From NCBI GenBank assembly GCA_020252645.1, contig JADCCN010000013.1, positions 1 to 64,000 on the forward strand: a stretch of DNA of 64,000 nucleotides, given 5' to 3'. Below are positions 9,586-18,824 of this stretch, piece after piece; position 1 is the first letter of the stretch, and each line of letters begins with the position of its first letter. The DNA is from Methylobacterium sp. (GTDB lineage: Bacteria; Pseudomonadota; Alphaproteobacteria; Rhizobiales; Beijerinckiaceae). The notes below the pieces were generated by a model that did no database searches, was not told the origin of the DNA, and saw only the letters and a program-made list of their open reading frames with translations. The position numbers were made by a program, and so were the translations under genes.

Positions 9586-10065
9586 ATGAAACTCAACGAC
9601 CTCCGTGACAATCCCGGCGCAACCAAGGACCGCATGCGTGTGGGCCGTGGGATCGGCTCCGGCAAGGGCAAGACCGGCGGACGCGGCGTGAAGGGCCAGA
9701 AGGCCCGCACCGGTGTGGCCGTGAAGGGCTTCGAAGGCGGCCAGATGCCGCTGCATCGTCGCCTGCCGAAGCGCGGCTTCAACAACCATGGCGCGCTCGA
9801 CCTCAACGAGGTGAATATCGGCCGCATCCAGCAGGCCGTGGATGCCGCGAAGCTGGACCCCGGGGCGGTCGTCACCATCGACGCGCTCGTGGCGGCGGGC
9901 ATCTGCTCCCGCGCGCGGGACGGCGTGAAGATCCTTGGCGTGGGCGAACTCAAGGCGAAGCTCGCCTTCGAGGTGTTCCGTGCCTCCAGAAGCGCGGTTG
10001 CCGCGATCGAGAAGGCCGGCGGCTCGGTGAAGCTGCTTGCCCCGGTCGAGGAAGCCTCGGCCTGA
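9586..10065 (+). CDS. rplO: 50S ribosomal protein L15
   Basis: The 159-residue protein has the glycine-rich N-terminal region [24 protein letters not shown] and the [17 protein letters not shown] motif typical of L15, a late assembly protein of the 50S subunit. It is followed by a 211-bp spacer with a strong hairpin before secY. Confidence 0.98.
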   Translation: MKLNDLRDNPGATKDRMRVGRGIGSGKGKTGGRGVKGQKARTGVAVKGFEGGQMPLHRRLPKRGFNNHGALDLNEVNIGRIQQAVDAAKLDPGAVVTIDALVAAGICSRARDGVKILGVGELKAKLAFEVFRASRSAVAAIEKAGGSVKLLAPVEEASA

Positions 10066-10075
10066 CAAAATGCGG

Positions 10076-10105
10076 ACGGCGCCGGTGGCAAAATACCGGC
10101 GCCGT
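10076..10105 (+). other. Perfect 11-bp stem-loop between rplO and secY
   Basis: ACGGCGCCGGT (10076-10086) and ACCGGCGCCGT (10095-10105) pair perfectly around an 8-nt loop. Only TTCCTATCT follows, so termination would be weak; a partial attenuator reducing secY relative to r-proteins is possible. The rest of the 211-bp spacer shows no gene. Confidence 0.6.
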
Positions 10106-10276
10106 TCCTATCTCGACCATCACGACAGGGGTGCCCCCCGTCTTTCCGCGGCGCTTCGGCCCGGGAGACGTGCCGACGGCACGGGCAGGGGCGGCGCCGC
10201 AGCTTTCGGCATCGGCATCCCTTGGCCCTGACGGCCGACGGATCACCGGTTCCGGCGAGGGACAGGGCAGGGCCAC

Positions 10277-11608
10277 ATGGCATCGGCGGCAGAACAGCTG
10301 GCAGCAAACTTGAATTTCGGCGCTCTTGCGAAGGCGGAAGAGCTGAAGAAGCGCATCTGGTTCACGCTCGGCGCGCTGCTGGTCTATCGTCTTGGCACCT
10401 ATATCCCGCTGCCGGGCATCAATCCCGAATCGCTGGCTGATATCTTCAAGCAGCAGCAGGCGGGCGTTCTCGGCCTCTTCAACATGTTCTCCGGCGGCGC
10501 GGTGGGGCGTCTTGCGATCTTTGCGCTGAATATCATGCCCTATATCTCGGCATCGATCATCATCCAGCTGATGACCACCGTGTCGCCGACGCTGGAGGCG
10601 CTGAAGAAGGAAGGCGAGGCGGGGCGCCGCCAATTGAACCAGTATACGCGCTACCTGACGCTGGTTCTCGCCCTCTTCCAGGCCTGGGGCATCGCGGTGG
10701 GTCTGCAGAGCTCGGGCGGCGTGGTTCTCAATCCGGGTCCGTTCTTTATTCTCTCCACCGTCATCACGCTGACGGGCGGCACGTTGTTCCTGATGTGGCT
10801 CGGCGAGCAGATCACCAGCCGGGGAATCGGCAACGGCACCTCGCTCATCATCTTCGCGGGTATCGTGGCGGAACTTCCCTCCGCCATTGCCGGCACGCTG
10901 GAACTCGGCCGCCAGGGCGCGCTCTCGACGGGCATCATCCTCGGCGTGATCGTGATGGTCGTGGCGGTGATCTTCGGCATCGTGTTCTTCGAGCGCGCCC
11001 AGCGCCGCCTCTTGATCAACTATCCCAAGCGGCAGATGGGCAATCGCGTCTTCGAGGGCCAGACTTCGTTCCTGCCGCTGAAACTGAATACCGCCGGCGT
11101 GATCCCGCCGATTTTCGCCTCCTCGCTGCTGCTCATGCCGACGACCATCGCGAGCTTCGCGCAGGCCGGCGGGCCGGAATGGCTGCAGACCATGAACACC
11201 TATCTCGGCCATGGCCGGCCGCTTTACATGGTGCTCTACGCGGCGCTGATCATCTTCTTTGCCTTCTTCTACACGGCCATCGTGTTCAATCCGACCGAGA
11301 CGGCCGACAACCTGAAGAAGCATGGCGGCTTCATCCCGGGCATCCGTCCGGGCGAGAAAACCGCGAGCTATATCGACAATGTCCTCTCCCGCATCACCGT
11401 GATCGGCGCGATCTACTTGACGGTGGTATGCCTCTTGCCCGAATTTCTCATTTCGGCTGCCGCGCTTCCGTTCTATTTCGGAGGCACCTCCATTCTCATC
11501 GTTGTTTCGGTGACCATGGACACGGTGGCGCAGGTGCACGGCTACTTGCTGGCGCACCAGTATGAGGGCCTCGTGAAGAAGGCCAAGTTGCGGGGAGCGA
11601 AACGCTGA
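10277..11608 (+). CDS. secY: Preprotein translocase channel subunit SecY
   Basis: The 443-residue inner membrane protein has ten predicted membrane segments. It begins [32 protein letters not shown] and carries the plug-region motif [31 protein letters not shown] as well as the cytosolic loop with [12 protein letters not shown]. SecY forms the Sec channel for secreted and membrane proteins. Its stop shares a base with the adk ATG, so the two genes are coupled. Location inside the spc operon is conserved. Confidence 0.98.
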   Translation: MASAAEQLAANLNFGALAKAEELKKRIWFTLGALLVYRLGTYIPLPGINPESLADIFKQQQAGVLGLFNMFSGGAVGRLAIFALNIMPYISASIIIQLMTTVSPTLEALKKEGEAGRRQLNQYTRYLTLVLALFQAWGIAVGLQSSGGVVLNPGPFFILSTVITLTGGTLFLMWLGEQITSRGIGNGTSLIIFAGIVAELPSAIAGTLELGRQGALSTGIILGVIVMVVAVIFGIVFFERAQRRLLINYPKRQMGNRVFEGQTSFLPLKLNTAGVIPPIFASSLLLMPTTIASFAQAGGPEWLQTMNTYLGHGRPLYMVLYAALIIFFAFFYTAIVFNPTETADNLKKHGGFIPGIRPGEKTASYIDNVLSRITVIGAIYLTVVCLLPEFLISAAALPFYFGGTSILIVVSVTMDTVAQVHGYLLAHQYEGLVKKAKLRGAKR

Positions 11609-12189
11609 TGAGACTGATTCTGCTGGGACCTCCCGGCGCGGGGAAGGGCACGCAGGCGATGCGTCTGGTCGAGAAGCACGGCATCGTGCAGCTCTCCACC
11701 GGCGACATGCTGCGCGCCGCAGTGGCCGCGGGAACGCCGATCGGTCTTCAGGCCAGGGCGGTGATGGAATCCGGCGGGCTCGTGTCGGATGAAATCGTGA
11801 TCGGGATCATCCGCGACCGCATCCAGGAGCCCGATGCGAAGAAGGGCTTCATCCTTGATGGTTTCCCGCGCACGGTCGCGCAGGCGGAGGCGCTGGAGGC
11901 GCTGCTCGCCAGGGAAGGCCTGAAGCTCAAGGCCGTCATCGAGCTCAAGGTCGACCAGACGAAACTCGTCGATCGCATCGTGAAGCGCGCAGCGGATGCC
12001 CGGGCGGCCGGCCAGCCGGTGCGCAAGGATGACGACCCCGAGGTCTTCAAGACCCGCCTTGCGGCCTATAACCGCGATACGGCCGCGGTGACGCCCTTCT
12101 ACGATGCGCGGGGCCAACTCACCGTGATCGACGGCATGCAGCCGATCGAGGCTGTGTCGAAGGCGATCGACAAGGTTCTCGCGGGCTGA
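11608..12189 (+). CDS. adk: Adenylate kinase
   Basis: The 193-residue enzyme interconverts ATP, AMP and ADP. The P-loop [10 protein letters not shown] is at residues 7-16, the AMP-binding [10 protein letters not shown] follows, and [16 protein letters not shown] is intact. A short LID (no zinc-binding cysteines) is consistent with alphaproteobacterial enzymes. ATG overlaps the secY stop by one base. Confidence 0.98.
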   Translation: MRLILLGPPGAGKGTQAMRLVEKHGIVQLSTGDMLRAAVAAGTPIGLQARAVMESGGLVSDEIVIGIIRDRIQEPDAKKGFILDGFPRTVAQAEALEALLAREGLKLKAVIELKVDQTKLVDRIVKRAADARAAGQPVRKDDDPEVFKTRLAAYNRDTAAVTPFYDARGQLTVIDGMQPIEAVSKAIDKVLAG

Positions 12190-12243
12190 GGGGAAAGCGG
12201 GGCGACCCCCCGCGGGTTGCCCGGTTTTCTGACGATTTCGGAC

Positions 12244-12272
12244 TTGACGCGGCGGAGTTCTCTGTCTATCGG
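12244..12272 (+). promoter_or_regulatory. Candidate promoter in adk-rpsM spacer
   Basis: TTGACG at 12244-12249 is followed after 17 bases by TATCGG at 12267-12272. The -35 matches the alphaproteobacterial consensus, while the -10 is weak. It would allow separate transcription of the rpsM-rpsK-rpoA-rplQ segment. Transcription would begin about 20 bases before the terminator-like hairpin. Confidence 0.45.
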
Positions 12273-12297
12273 CAGGTGCTTGCCGACAAAGCGTTCT

Positions 12298-12329
12298 CGC
12301 GCGGGGTTGCCTCGCGCGTTTTGCTTTTT
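12298..12329 (+). terminator. Terminator or attenuator upstream of rpsM
   Basis: CGCGCGGGG (12298-12306) and CCTCGCGCG (12310-12318) form a 9-bp stem with one G-T pair and a 3-nt loop, directly followed by TTTTGCTTTTT. This is a good intrinsic terminator. It could end the secY-adk transcript or attenuate the promoter just before it. No gene is seen in the rest of 12190-12478. Confidence 0.75.
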
Positions 12330-12478
12330 GGAAAAAACAACGGGTCAGAGGGAACTTCCGTTCCGTTTGTTCCGGTCGTCGGAAGTCAGGAACTTTCAGG
12401 CGGTGCCTCGGTTGCGGTGCATTGCCGTTGAAGAAGCGGGGCGGGTTGCCGTATCCCGAGCGGTTGAGGAGAAGAGCG

Positions 12479-12847
<369 letters not shown>

Positions 12848-12910
12848 GCTTTTTCCGGCCTCAGGCGCGCATGCCGCGCCGGCCGATGACAGGACGAAGG
12901 CGCTGAAAGC

Positions 12911-13300
12911 ATGGCCAAGGAAGCAACCCGAGTTCGCCGCCGCGAACGCAAGAACATCGTTTCGGGCATCGTTCACGTGAACGCGTCCTTCAACAACACG
13001 ATGATCACCATCACCGATGCGCAGGGCAATACGATTGCCTGGTCGACCTCGGGCGCGATGGGCTTCAAGGGTTCCAAGAAGTCGACCCCTTATGCGGCGC
13101 AGGTCGCGGCGGAAGACGCCGCCCGCAAGGCCTCCGAGCACGGCATGCGCACCGTTGAGGTGGAAGTGTCGGGGCCGGGTTCGGGTCGTGAATCGGCGCT
13201 TCGCGCGCTGCAGGCGGCGGGCTTCAATGTCACCTCGATCCGTGACGTGACGCCGATCCCGCATAACGGCTGCCGCCCGCGCAAGCGTCGCCGGGTCTGA
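12911..13300 (+). CDS. rpsK: 30S ribosomal protein S11
   Basis: The 129-residue product has the strongly conserved [15 protein letters not shown] and [19 protein letters not shown] motifs and ends [13 protein letters not shown]-like ([15 protein letters not shown]). S11 lies in the 30S platform near the Shine-Dalgarno helix. It lies 63 bp after rpsM and 73 bp before rpoA. Confidence 0.98.
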   Translation: MAKEATRVRRRERKNIVSGIVHVNASFNNTMITITDAQGNTIAWSTSGAMGFKGSKKSTPYAAQVAAEDAARKASEHGMRTVEVEVSGPGSGRESALRALQAAGFNVTSIRDVTPIPHNGCRPRKRRRV

Positions 13301-13373
13301 TTTCGTTCCGCGTGACTGCTCCCGCCCGCGCTTTCCGGCGCGGGCCGTTCCGTATCCGTCGAGAGGTTTGCAC

Positions 13374-14390
13374 GTGATCCAGAAGAACTGGCAGGAACTG
13401 ATCAAGCCGAAGAAGCTCGAGGTTGCCCCGGGCGATGATGCCGGTCGCGTGGCGACCGCGGTGGCCGAGCCGCTCGAGCGCGGCTTCGGCATGACGCTTG
13501 GCAACGCGCTGCGTCGCGTTCTGCTGTCCTCGCTGCAGGGCGCTTCCGTGACCGCGATCCACATCGACGGGGTGCTGCACGAATTCTCCTCGATCCCCGG
13601 CGTGCGCGAGGACGTGACCGACATCGTGCTGAACGTGAAGGACATCGCCCTCAAGATGGGCGGCGATGGCACCAAGCGCCTCATGCTCCGCAAGCAGGGT
13701 CCGGGCGTCGTGACCGCCGGCGATATCGGCGTGACCGGCGACATCCAGGTTCTGAACCCGGAACTCGAGATCTGCACGCTCGATGACGGCGCCGAGATCC
13801 GCATGGAACTCCATGTCACCAGCGGCAAGGGGTATGTCCCGGCCGAGCGCAATCGTCCGGAAGACGCTGTGATCGGTCTGATCCCGGTCGACAGCCTGTT
13901 CTCACCGGTGCGCAAGGTTTCCTATCGCGTCGAGAACACCCGGTCGGGCCAGATCCTCGATTACGACAAGCTGACCATGACCATCGAGACCGATGGCTCG
14001 GTGAGCCCGGAGGATGCGCTCGCTTTCTCCGCGCGCATTCTCCAGGACCAGCTCGACATCTTCCTCAACTTCGAGGAGCCGAAGAAGCAGGAGGCCGCCC
14101 CGGCCATTCCGGATCTCGCCTTCAACCCGGCCCTGCTGAAGAAGGTCGATGAACTCGAACTTTCGGTCCGCTCGGCGAACTGCCTGAAGAACGACAACAT
14201 CGTCTATATCGGCGACCTCATCCAGAAGTCGGAAGCGGAGATGCTCCGCACCCCGAATTTCGGCCGCAAATCCCTCAACGAGATCAAGGAAGTTCTCGCG
14301 CAGATGGGCCTGCATCTGGGCATGGAAGTGCCGGGCTGGCCGCCGGAGAACATCGAAGATCTCGCCAAGCGCTTCGAGGAACATTACTGA
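13374..14390 (+). CDS. rpoA: RNA polymerase subunit alpha
   Basis: The 338-residue protein starts at GTG 13374 ([17 protein letters not shown]), with GAGAGG upstream; a TTG two codons earlier is less likely. The N-terminal domain has the assembly motif [21 protein letters not shown] linker near residues 240-255 leads to the C-terminal domain ([22 protein letters not shown]), which contacts UP elements and activators such as CtrA. Placement between rpsK and rplQ is universal in this group. Confidence 0.99.
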   Translation: MIQKNWQELIKPKKLEVAPGDDAGRVATAVAEPLERGFGMTLGNALRRVLLSSLQGASVTAIHIDGVLHEFSSIPGVREDVTDIVLNVKDIALKMGGDGTKRLMLRKQGPGVVTAGDIGVTGDIQVLNPELEICTLDDGAEIRMELHVTSGKGYVPAERNRPEDAVIGLIPVDSLFSPVRKVSYRVENTRSGQILDYDKLTMTIETDGSVSPEDALAFSARILQDQLDIFLNFEEPKKQEAAPAIPDLAFNPALLKKVDELELSVRSANCLKNDNIVYIGDLIQKSEAEMLRTPNFGRKSLNEIKEVLAQMGLHLGMEVPGWPPENIEDLAKRFEEHY

Positions 14391-14479
14391 GCCTGAACCG
14401 CTCCGGCGTTCCGGCGCGGTCCAATCAAGAATCGCAGCCATTCCTTGACACGGTGGCTGGCTGAGATGGAGTAAGGTCC

Positions 14480-14902
14480 ATGCGTCACGGTTTCCGCGGT
14501 CGTCGTTTTTCGCGCACGTCCAGCCATCGCAAGGCGATGTTCGCCAATCTTGCGCAGGCTCTCATCAATCACGAGCAGATCGTCACCACTTTGCCCAAGG
14601 CGAAGGATCTTCGTCCGGTCGTTGAGAAGCTCGTGACGCTCGGCAAGAAGGGCGATCTCAATGCCCGCCGCCAGGCGATCGCCGAACTGCGCGACGCGGA
14701 ACTCGTGAAGAAGCTGTTCGATGTGCTCGCCCCCCGCTACGCTTCGCGCAATGGTGGCTATACGCGCGTGCTGAAGGCCGGCTTCCGCTACGGCGACTCG
14801 GCCCCGATGGCCGTGATCGAGTTCGTGGATCGCGACGTTGATGCCAGGGGCAAGGCGGACAAGGCCCGTGCCGCCGGGAAGGCCGAGCCGGCTGCGGCCT
14901 GA
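14480..14902 (+). CDS. rplQ: 50S ribosomal protein L17
   Basis: The 140-residue protein starts [21 protein letters not shown] and contains the [26 protein letters not shown] block. The alanine-rich tail is typical of alphaproteobacteria. It is the last gene of the supercluster; a strong terminator begins 24 bp after its stop. Confidence 0.98.
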   Translation: MRHGFRGRRFSRTSSHRKAMFANLAQALINHEQIVTTLPKAKDLRPVVEKLVTLGKKGDLNARRQAIAELRDAELVKKLFDVLAPRYASRNGGYTRVLKAGFRYGDSAPMAVIEFVDRDVDARGKADKARAAGKAEPAAA

Positions 14903-14926
14903 TGCGCTGACCATTCCAGGGTGATC

Positions 14927-14949
14927 AAGGCGGCCTCGGCCGCCTTTTT
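14927..14949 (+). terminator. Intrinsic terminator of the ribosomal supercluster
   Basis: AAGGCGGC (14927-14934) and GCCGCCTT (14939-14946) pair perfectly around a CTCG loop and run into a T-tract. It ends transcription from rplQ. The convergent BLUF gene stops 11 bp downstream. Confidence 0.85.
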
Positions 14950-14959
14950 CGTGGCCGGA

Positions 14960-15397
14960 TCATCCTTTGGCGCTGGCTTCGCGCAGGCGCTGCGCTTCAC
15001 GCAGGGCGCAGGCGATGATGCGGTCGAAAGGAAAATCGAGCCGCCTCGGCAAACTGGCTTCGATCATTGGCTGAAGAGGCATGTGGTAGAGCGGTTCGAC
15101 CGTCGATCCCATCGCCCATTCGCCGAAAAGCCGTTCGCGGGCCGCGCGCGTCTCGATCAGCCGCACATTCATGTGCCGGCGATCGAACAGGATGCGCCGG
15201 AACAGCCCGGTGACGGCTGCAGCCTCTCCCTCGAGAACTTGCGCGAACCAGTCGCCGCCGACCAGCAGGAAGCCGCTGAGACCCGCTTGACTGTTGTGCC
15301 TGCGGGCCGTTTCGAGAATTTCCGCAAGATGCAGCGATCCTTCTTCGGATGCTGGATCAAAGGTGGCGGAACTGGTGTAGACAAGCTGTGTGATCAA
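14960..15397 (-). CDS. BLUF-domain blue-light sensor, single domain
   Basis: The 145-residue protein (MITQLVYTSSATFD) is a stand-alone BLUF domain, which binds FAD and senses blue light by a Tyr-Gln hydrogen bond switch. The functional residues are visible: Tyr7, Asn35 in RHNSQAGLSGFLL, Gln53 in WFAQVLEGE, Trp94 and Met96 in FGEWAMGS. The C-terminal 45 residues form the usual capping helices. There is no fused output domain, so it must act by protein contact. It is convergent with rplQ and divergent from the protease gene at 15451 with about 50 bp between them. The partner is unknown. Confidence 0.9.
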   Translation of the reverse strand: MITQLVYTSSATFDPASEEGSLHLAEILETARRHNSQAGLSGFLLVGGDWFAQVLEGEAAAVTGLFRRILFDRRHMNVRLIETRAARERLFGEWAMGSTVEPLYHMPLQPMIEASLPRRLDFPFDRIIACALREAQRLREASAKG

Positions 15398-15450
15398 ACG
15401 GCAGATTCTCTCCCAAGGCGCAAGCGTTGCATGTTCAAGGTTATGGAGTC

Positions 15451-16890
15451 ATGAAGGGCACAACCTGTAGAATGGGGGTCTGGCGGATTTTTCCCGCTTT
15501 GCTGGTCCTGGTTTGCCTCGGTCCCGGGCCGGCCCAAGCGCAGGGCCCTCTGGATTTCCTGCGCCGCAGCGAAGCCCGCCCGCCCGCGAGCAAGGCCGAG
15601 ATCGGCCTGTCCTTCGCGCCGGTGGTGAGGAAGGCCGCGCCGGCGGTGGTGAACATCTACGCCTCCCAGCGCTCGAGCCGCGCGCGCAACCCCTTCGAGG
15701 GCGATGCTTTTTTCGAGCGCTTCTTCGGCGGCGCGCCGGAACGCGCCCGGCAATCCGTTGGCTCGGGCGTGATTCTCGCCGGGGATGGCCTCGTGGTCAC
15801 CAATAATCACGTCATCGAGGGCATGAACGAGATCAAGGTCTCGCTGGCCGATCGTCGTGAATATGAGGCAAGCCTCGTGCTCCGGGACCCCAAGACCGAT
15901 CTCGCCGTGCTGAAGCTGAAGGGTGGGACGGATTTCCCCTTCCTCGAGCTTGGCAATTCCGATGAACTCGAGGTGGGCGATCTCGTGCTTGCCATCGGCA
16001 ACCCCTTTGGCGTGGGACAGACCGTGACACAGGGCATCATCTCGGCGGTGGCGCGCACCCAGGTCGGGATTTCCGATTACCAGTTCTTCCTGCAGACCGA
16101 TGCCGCCATCAATCCCGGCAATTCCGGCGGTGCGCTGGTGGATATGGCGGGCCGCGTGATGGGGATCAATACGGCGATCTTCTCGCGTTCCGGCGGCAGC
16201 CACGGCATTGGATTCGCGATTCCCGCCAATATGGTGGTGGGCGTTCTTGCCATTGCACGTCAGGGCGGCGGCGTGGTGCGCCGGCCCTGGTTCGGCGCGT
16301 CGCTGCAGCCGGTAACGCCGGAACTGGCGGAAACGCTGTCGCTCTCGCGCCCCGTTGGCGCGCTCGTTGCGAAACTCGTGCCCGGTGGCCCGGCCGAGGC
16401 GGCGGGCCTGCGTCGCCTGGATGTCATCACCCAGGTCGATGGCCATGCGATCGATGATCCCGATGGCTTCGGCTTCCGCTTCGCGACGAAGCCCGTGGGC
16501 GGCACGGTGAAGATGGTGATCCTGCGCGCGGGCAAGGCGCAGGAGCTGACGGTGGCCCTGCGGGGCGCGCCGGAAGTGCCGCCGCGCCAACCGGCGACGG
16601 TGGCCGCTGCCTCGCCGTTTCGTGGCCTGACGGTGGTGAACAACTCGCCCGCCACGCGGGAGGAATTCTCGGTCAGCGGCGTGGATGACGGGGTGATCGT
16701 GAGCGCGGTCGAGGCCGGCTCCACGGCCGAGCAGGTCGGTTTCCAGCCGGGTGACGTGCTTCTGGCGATCAATGGCCAGCGCCTGTCGGATACGGCCTCG
16801 CTGGATCGCGCCGCGAAGAGCCGCACCTATCTGTGGCGCATCGTGTTCAACCGTGGCGGGCAGACGCTGACCACAACCCTTGGCGGCTGA
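15451..16890 (+). CDS. Do-type periplasmic serine protease (DegP/HtrA family)
   Basis: From ATG 15451 the protein has 479 residues; ATG 15472 is an alternative start. A signal peptide (WRIFPALLVLVCLGPGPAQAQ) directs it to the periplasm. The trypsin-like domain has His120 (TNNHVI), Asp150 (DPKTDLAVLK) and Ser225 (NPGNSGGAL). Two PDZ domains follow, the first around residues 275-365 and the second in the last 90 residues. Such proteases degrade or chaperone misfolded envelope proteins. It is followed after 2 bp by rarA. The exact paralog (DegP, DegQ or DegS-like) cannot be assigned from sequence alone. Confidence 0.93.
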   Translation: MKGTTCRMGVWRIFPALLVLVCLGPGPAQAQGPLDFLRRSEARPPASKAEIGLSFAPVVRKAAPAVVNIYASQRSSRARNPFEGDAFFERFFGGAPERARQSVGSGVILAGDGLVVTNNHVIEGMNEIKVSLADRREYEASLVLRDPKTDLAVLKLKGGTDFPFLELGNSDELEVGDLVLAIGNPFGVGQTVTQGIISAVARTQVGISDYQFFLQTDAAINPGNSGGALVDMAGRVMGINTAIFSRSGGSHGIGFAIPANMVVGVLAIARQGGGVVRRPWFGASLQPVTPELAETLSLSRPVGALVAKLVPGGPAEAAGLRRLDVITQVDGHAIDDPDGFGFRFATKPVGGTVKMVILRAGKAQELTVALRGAPEVPPRQPATVAAASPFRGLTVVNNSPATREEFSVSGVDDGVIVSAVEAGSTAEQVGFQPGDVLLAINGQRLSDTASLDRAAKSRTYLWRIVFNRGGQTLTTTLGG

Positions 16891-16892
16891 CC

Positions 16893-18176
16893 ATGGAAGC
16901 GCCTGCGCGACCCCTCGCGGATCGCCTGCGTCCGCACGATGTGGGCGATCTCGTCGGGCAGGAGCACCTGACCGGCGAGGGCGGCGCCATCGCGCGCCTG
17001 CTCGAAGCACCCGACCTTCCCTCGCTGATCCTCTGGGGCCCGCCGGGCACGGGCAAGACCAGCTTCGCCCGCGCGCTTGCGGCAAGCCGCCCGGCCTATG
17101 CCTTCGAGCCGATCTCGGCGATCTTCTCGGGCGTCGCCGACCTCAAGAAGGCCTTCGAGGCCGCGCGCCTGCGCCGGCAGATGGGGCAGGGCACGCTGCT
17201 GTTCGTGGATGAGATCCACCGCTTCAACAAGGCGCAGCAGGATAGCTTCCTGCCGGTGATGGAGGATGGCACCGTCACGCTGATCGGTGCCACGACCGAA
17301 AATCCCAGTTTCGCGCTGAATTCCGCGCTTCTTTCGCGTGCGCGCGTGCTCACCTTCCGCTCGCTGGATGAGGCGGCGCTGGAGAGGCTTCTTGCGCGCG
17401 CCGAAGCGAATATGGGCGAGCCCCTGCCGCTGACAGCGGCGGCCCGCCACATGCTGCTCGGCATGGCCGATGGCGATGGCCGCGCGATCCTCACGCTTGC
17501 CGAGGATGTCTGGCGCGCCGCAAAGCCCGGCGAGGTGATGGATGAGGCCGCGCTCACGGCGGCCCTTCAGCGTCGCGCCCCGCTCTACGACAAGGCCGAG
17601 GATGGGCATTACAACCTCATTTCGGCGCTGCACAAATGCGTGCGCGGATCTGATCCGGATGCCGCGCTCTATTATTTCTGCCGCATGGTCGAGGCGGGAG
17701 AAGATCCGCGTTTTCTCGCGCGGCGTCTCGTGCGGATGGCCGTCGAGGATATCGGACTTGCCGATCCGCAGGCGCTGATCCATGCCCGCGCGGCAGCGGA
17801 TGCCTACGAGCAACTGGGCTCGCCGGAGGGGGAACTCGCGCTTGCCAATTGCGTTCTCTATCTTGCGACCGCGCCGAAATCGAACGCAGCTTATGTTGCC
17901 TTCAAGGCCGCGAGCCGGCTCGCGAAGGATGCGGGATCGCTGATGCCGCCGAAGACCATTCTCAACGCGCCGACGAGGCTCATGAAGAACGAGGGCTATG
18001 GCTCGGGCTATGCCTATGACCATGATGAGCCGCATGCCTTCTCAGGGCAGGATTACTGGCCGGAAAAGCTGGGCCGCCAGAATTTCTACCGGCCGCCCGA
18101 GCGGGGTTTCGAGCGCGAGATCCTGAAGCGGCTGGAATTCTGGGAGCGTCTGCGCCGCGAGCGCAAGGGCGAATGA
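16893..18176 (+). CDS. rarA: Replication-associated recombination protein A (RarA/MgsA AAA+ ATPase)
   Basis: The 427-residue protein starts at ATG 16893 (MEAPARPLADRLRPHDVGDLVGQEHL). Walker A GPPGTGKT is at residues 49-56, Walker B is LLFVDEIHRFN, and the GATTENPSFALNSALLSRARV sensor-1 stretch is typical of RarA. The C-terminal tetramerisation region includes YDHDEPHAFSGQDYWPE. RarA acts at stalled replication forks with SSB and RecA. It is 2 bp after the protease gene, a common arrangement in Rhizobiales. Confidence 0.96.
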   Translation: MEAPARPLADRLRPHDVGDLVGQEHLTGEGGAIARLLEAPDLPSLILWGPPGTGKTSFARALAASRPAYAFEPISAIFSGVADLKKAFEAARLRRQMGQGTLLFVDEIHRFNKAQQDSFLPVMEDGTVTLIGATTENPSFALNSALLSRARVLTFRSLDEAALERLLARAEANMGEPLPLTAAARHMLLGMADGDGRAILTLAEDVWRAAKPGEVMDEAALTAALQRRAPLYDKAEDGHYNLISALHKCVRGSDPDAALYYFCRMVEAGEDPRFLARRLVRMAVEDIGLADPQALIHARAAADAYEQLGSPEGELALANCVLYLATAPKSNAAYVAFKAASRLAKDAGSLMPPKTILNAPTRLMKNEGYGSGYAYDHDEPHAFSGQDYWPEKLGRQNFYRPPERGFEREILKRLEFWERLRRERKGE

Positions 18177-18211
18177 GCGGGCGCGTCCTTGCCGGTGCAA
18201 TCTCGCGATTC

Positions 18212-18268
18212 TCATCGTGATGGGGATCATCCCACCGGGCGCCGGCCGAGCCGATGGCCGCATCCCGG
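18212..18268 (+). promoter_or_regulatory. Possible fluoride riboswitch (crcB motif), degenerate
   Basis: The leader of crcB contains GTGATGGGGATCAT at 18217-18230 followed 22 bases later by GCCGATGGC. In the crcB motif a GATGG-containing loop closed by a short helix is followed by GCTGATG-type sequence at similar spacing. GTG/CAT pairs close an 8-nt ATGGGGAT loop, as expected. I could not see a convincing P1 helix. A terminator hairpin follows at once, as an expression platform would. This is a tentative call based on pattern and neighbour. Confidence 0.3.
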
Positions 18269-18270
18269 CT

Positions 18271-18304
18271 CGCCTTTGCGAGGATCGCGAGGGCGTCTTT
18301 TCTT
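18271..18304 (+). terminator. Terminator hairpin in crcB leader
   Basis: CGCCTTTGCG (18271-18280) pairs over 10 bp (two G-T) with CGCGAGGGCG (18286-18295) around a 5-nt loop and is followed by TCTTTTCTT. It may simply end the protease-rarA transcript or serve as the off-state of a crcB leader switch. The remainder of 18177-18408 has no supported gene. Confidence 0.65.
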
Positions 18305-18408
18305 GCGTGGCGCCTCGAACCGGGCCCGCTTTGGCTTGCTTCATCGCGTGAAGCGGGTGTGCGTGTTCGGCGCTTGCCGCCCGCGCCTTCGCCTGTCACA
18401 AGGGCTGG

Positions 18409-18789
18409 ATGCAAACGGCTTTTCTCATCTTTCTCGGTGGCGGAGCGGGTTCCGTGCTGCGCTGGCTCACGGGGCTGGGCGCGGCGCGCCTGTTCGGCAC
18501 GGGCTTCCCGATGGGGACATTGGCCGTGAACCTGGTCGGCTGCTTCGTGATGGGCCTTCTCGCGCGCTTGCTCCTGCCGGCTGATGCGGGCGGGGCCGAT
18601 GCGCGCTTCCTGCTGATGACGGGTGTGCTCGGCGGCTACACGACCTTCTCCGCCTTCGCGCTGGATGCCGCGGGCCTGTGGATGCGCGAGGCGAGTGGCC
18701 TGGCGCTGGTTTATGTCGGCATGTCGGTGGCGGGATCGCTGGCGGCGATCGCGCTCGGGCTGTGGCTCGGCGCGGAATGGGTGAGGTAA
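18409..18789 (+). CDS. crcB: Fluoride channel CrcB/Fluc
   Basis: The 126-residue membrane protein has four predicted helices and Fluc signatures: GGGAGSVLRW near the N-terminus, GTLAVNLVGCFVMG with the conserved Asn, and GVLGGYTTFSAFALDA with the Phe-box and TTFS motif. Fluc channels are dual-topology dimers that export fluoride. One gene encodes a homodimer here. It is followed within 31 bp by the pseudouridine synthase gene, with its 3' edge running into a 14-bp tandem repeat. Confidence 0.95.
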   Translation: MQTAFLIFLGGGAGSVLRWLTGLGAARLFGTGFPMGTLAVNLVGCFVMGLLARLLLPADAGGADARFLLMTGVLGGYTTFSAFALDAAGLWMREASGLALVYVGMSVAGSLAAIALGLWLGAEWVR

Positions 18790-18824
18790 TCATGGCAGGA
18801 GAATCATGGCGGGAGAATCATGGC
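18789..18824 (+). repeat. 14-bp tandem repeat carrying three ATG codons
   Basis: The unit ATCATGGC(A/G)GGAGA occurs twice and begins a third time, giving ATG codons at 18792, 18806 and 18820. Fourteen is not a multiple of three, so each ATG opens a different frame; only 18820 reads into the downstream synthase. Each GGAGA forms a Shine-Dalgarno site for the next ATG. Confidence 0.85.

Noticed and set aside
9950-11557. Long open frame antisense to secY (over 500 codons)
   Set aside because: In GC-rich DNA the frame opposite a real gene is often open. Its translation is rich in Arg, His and Asp with no fold, and secY is certain on the other strand.
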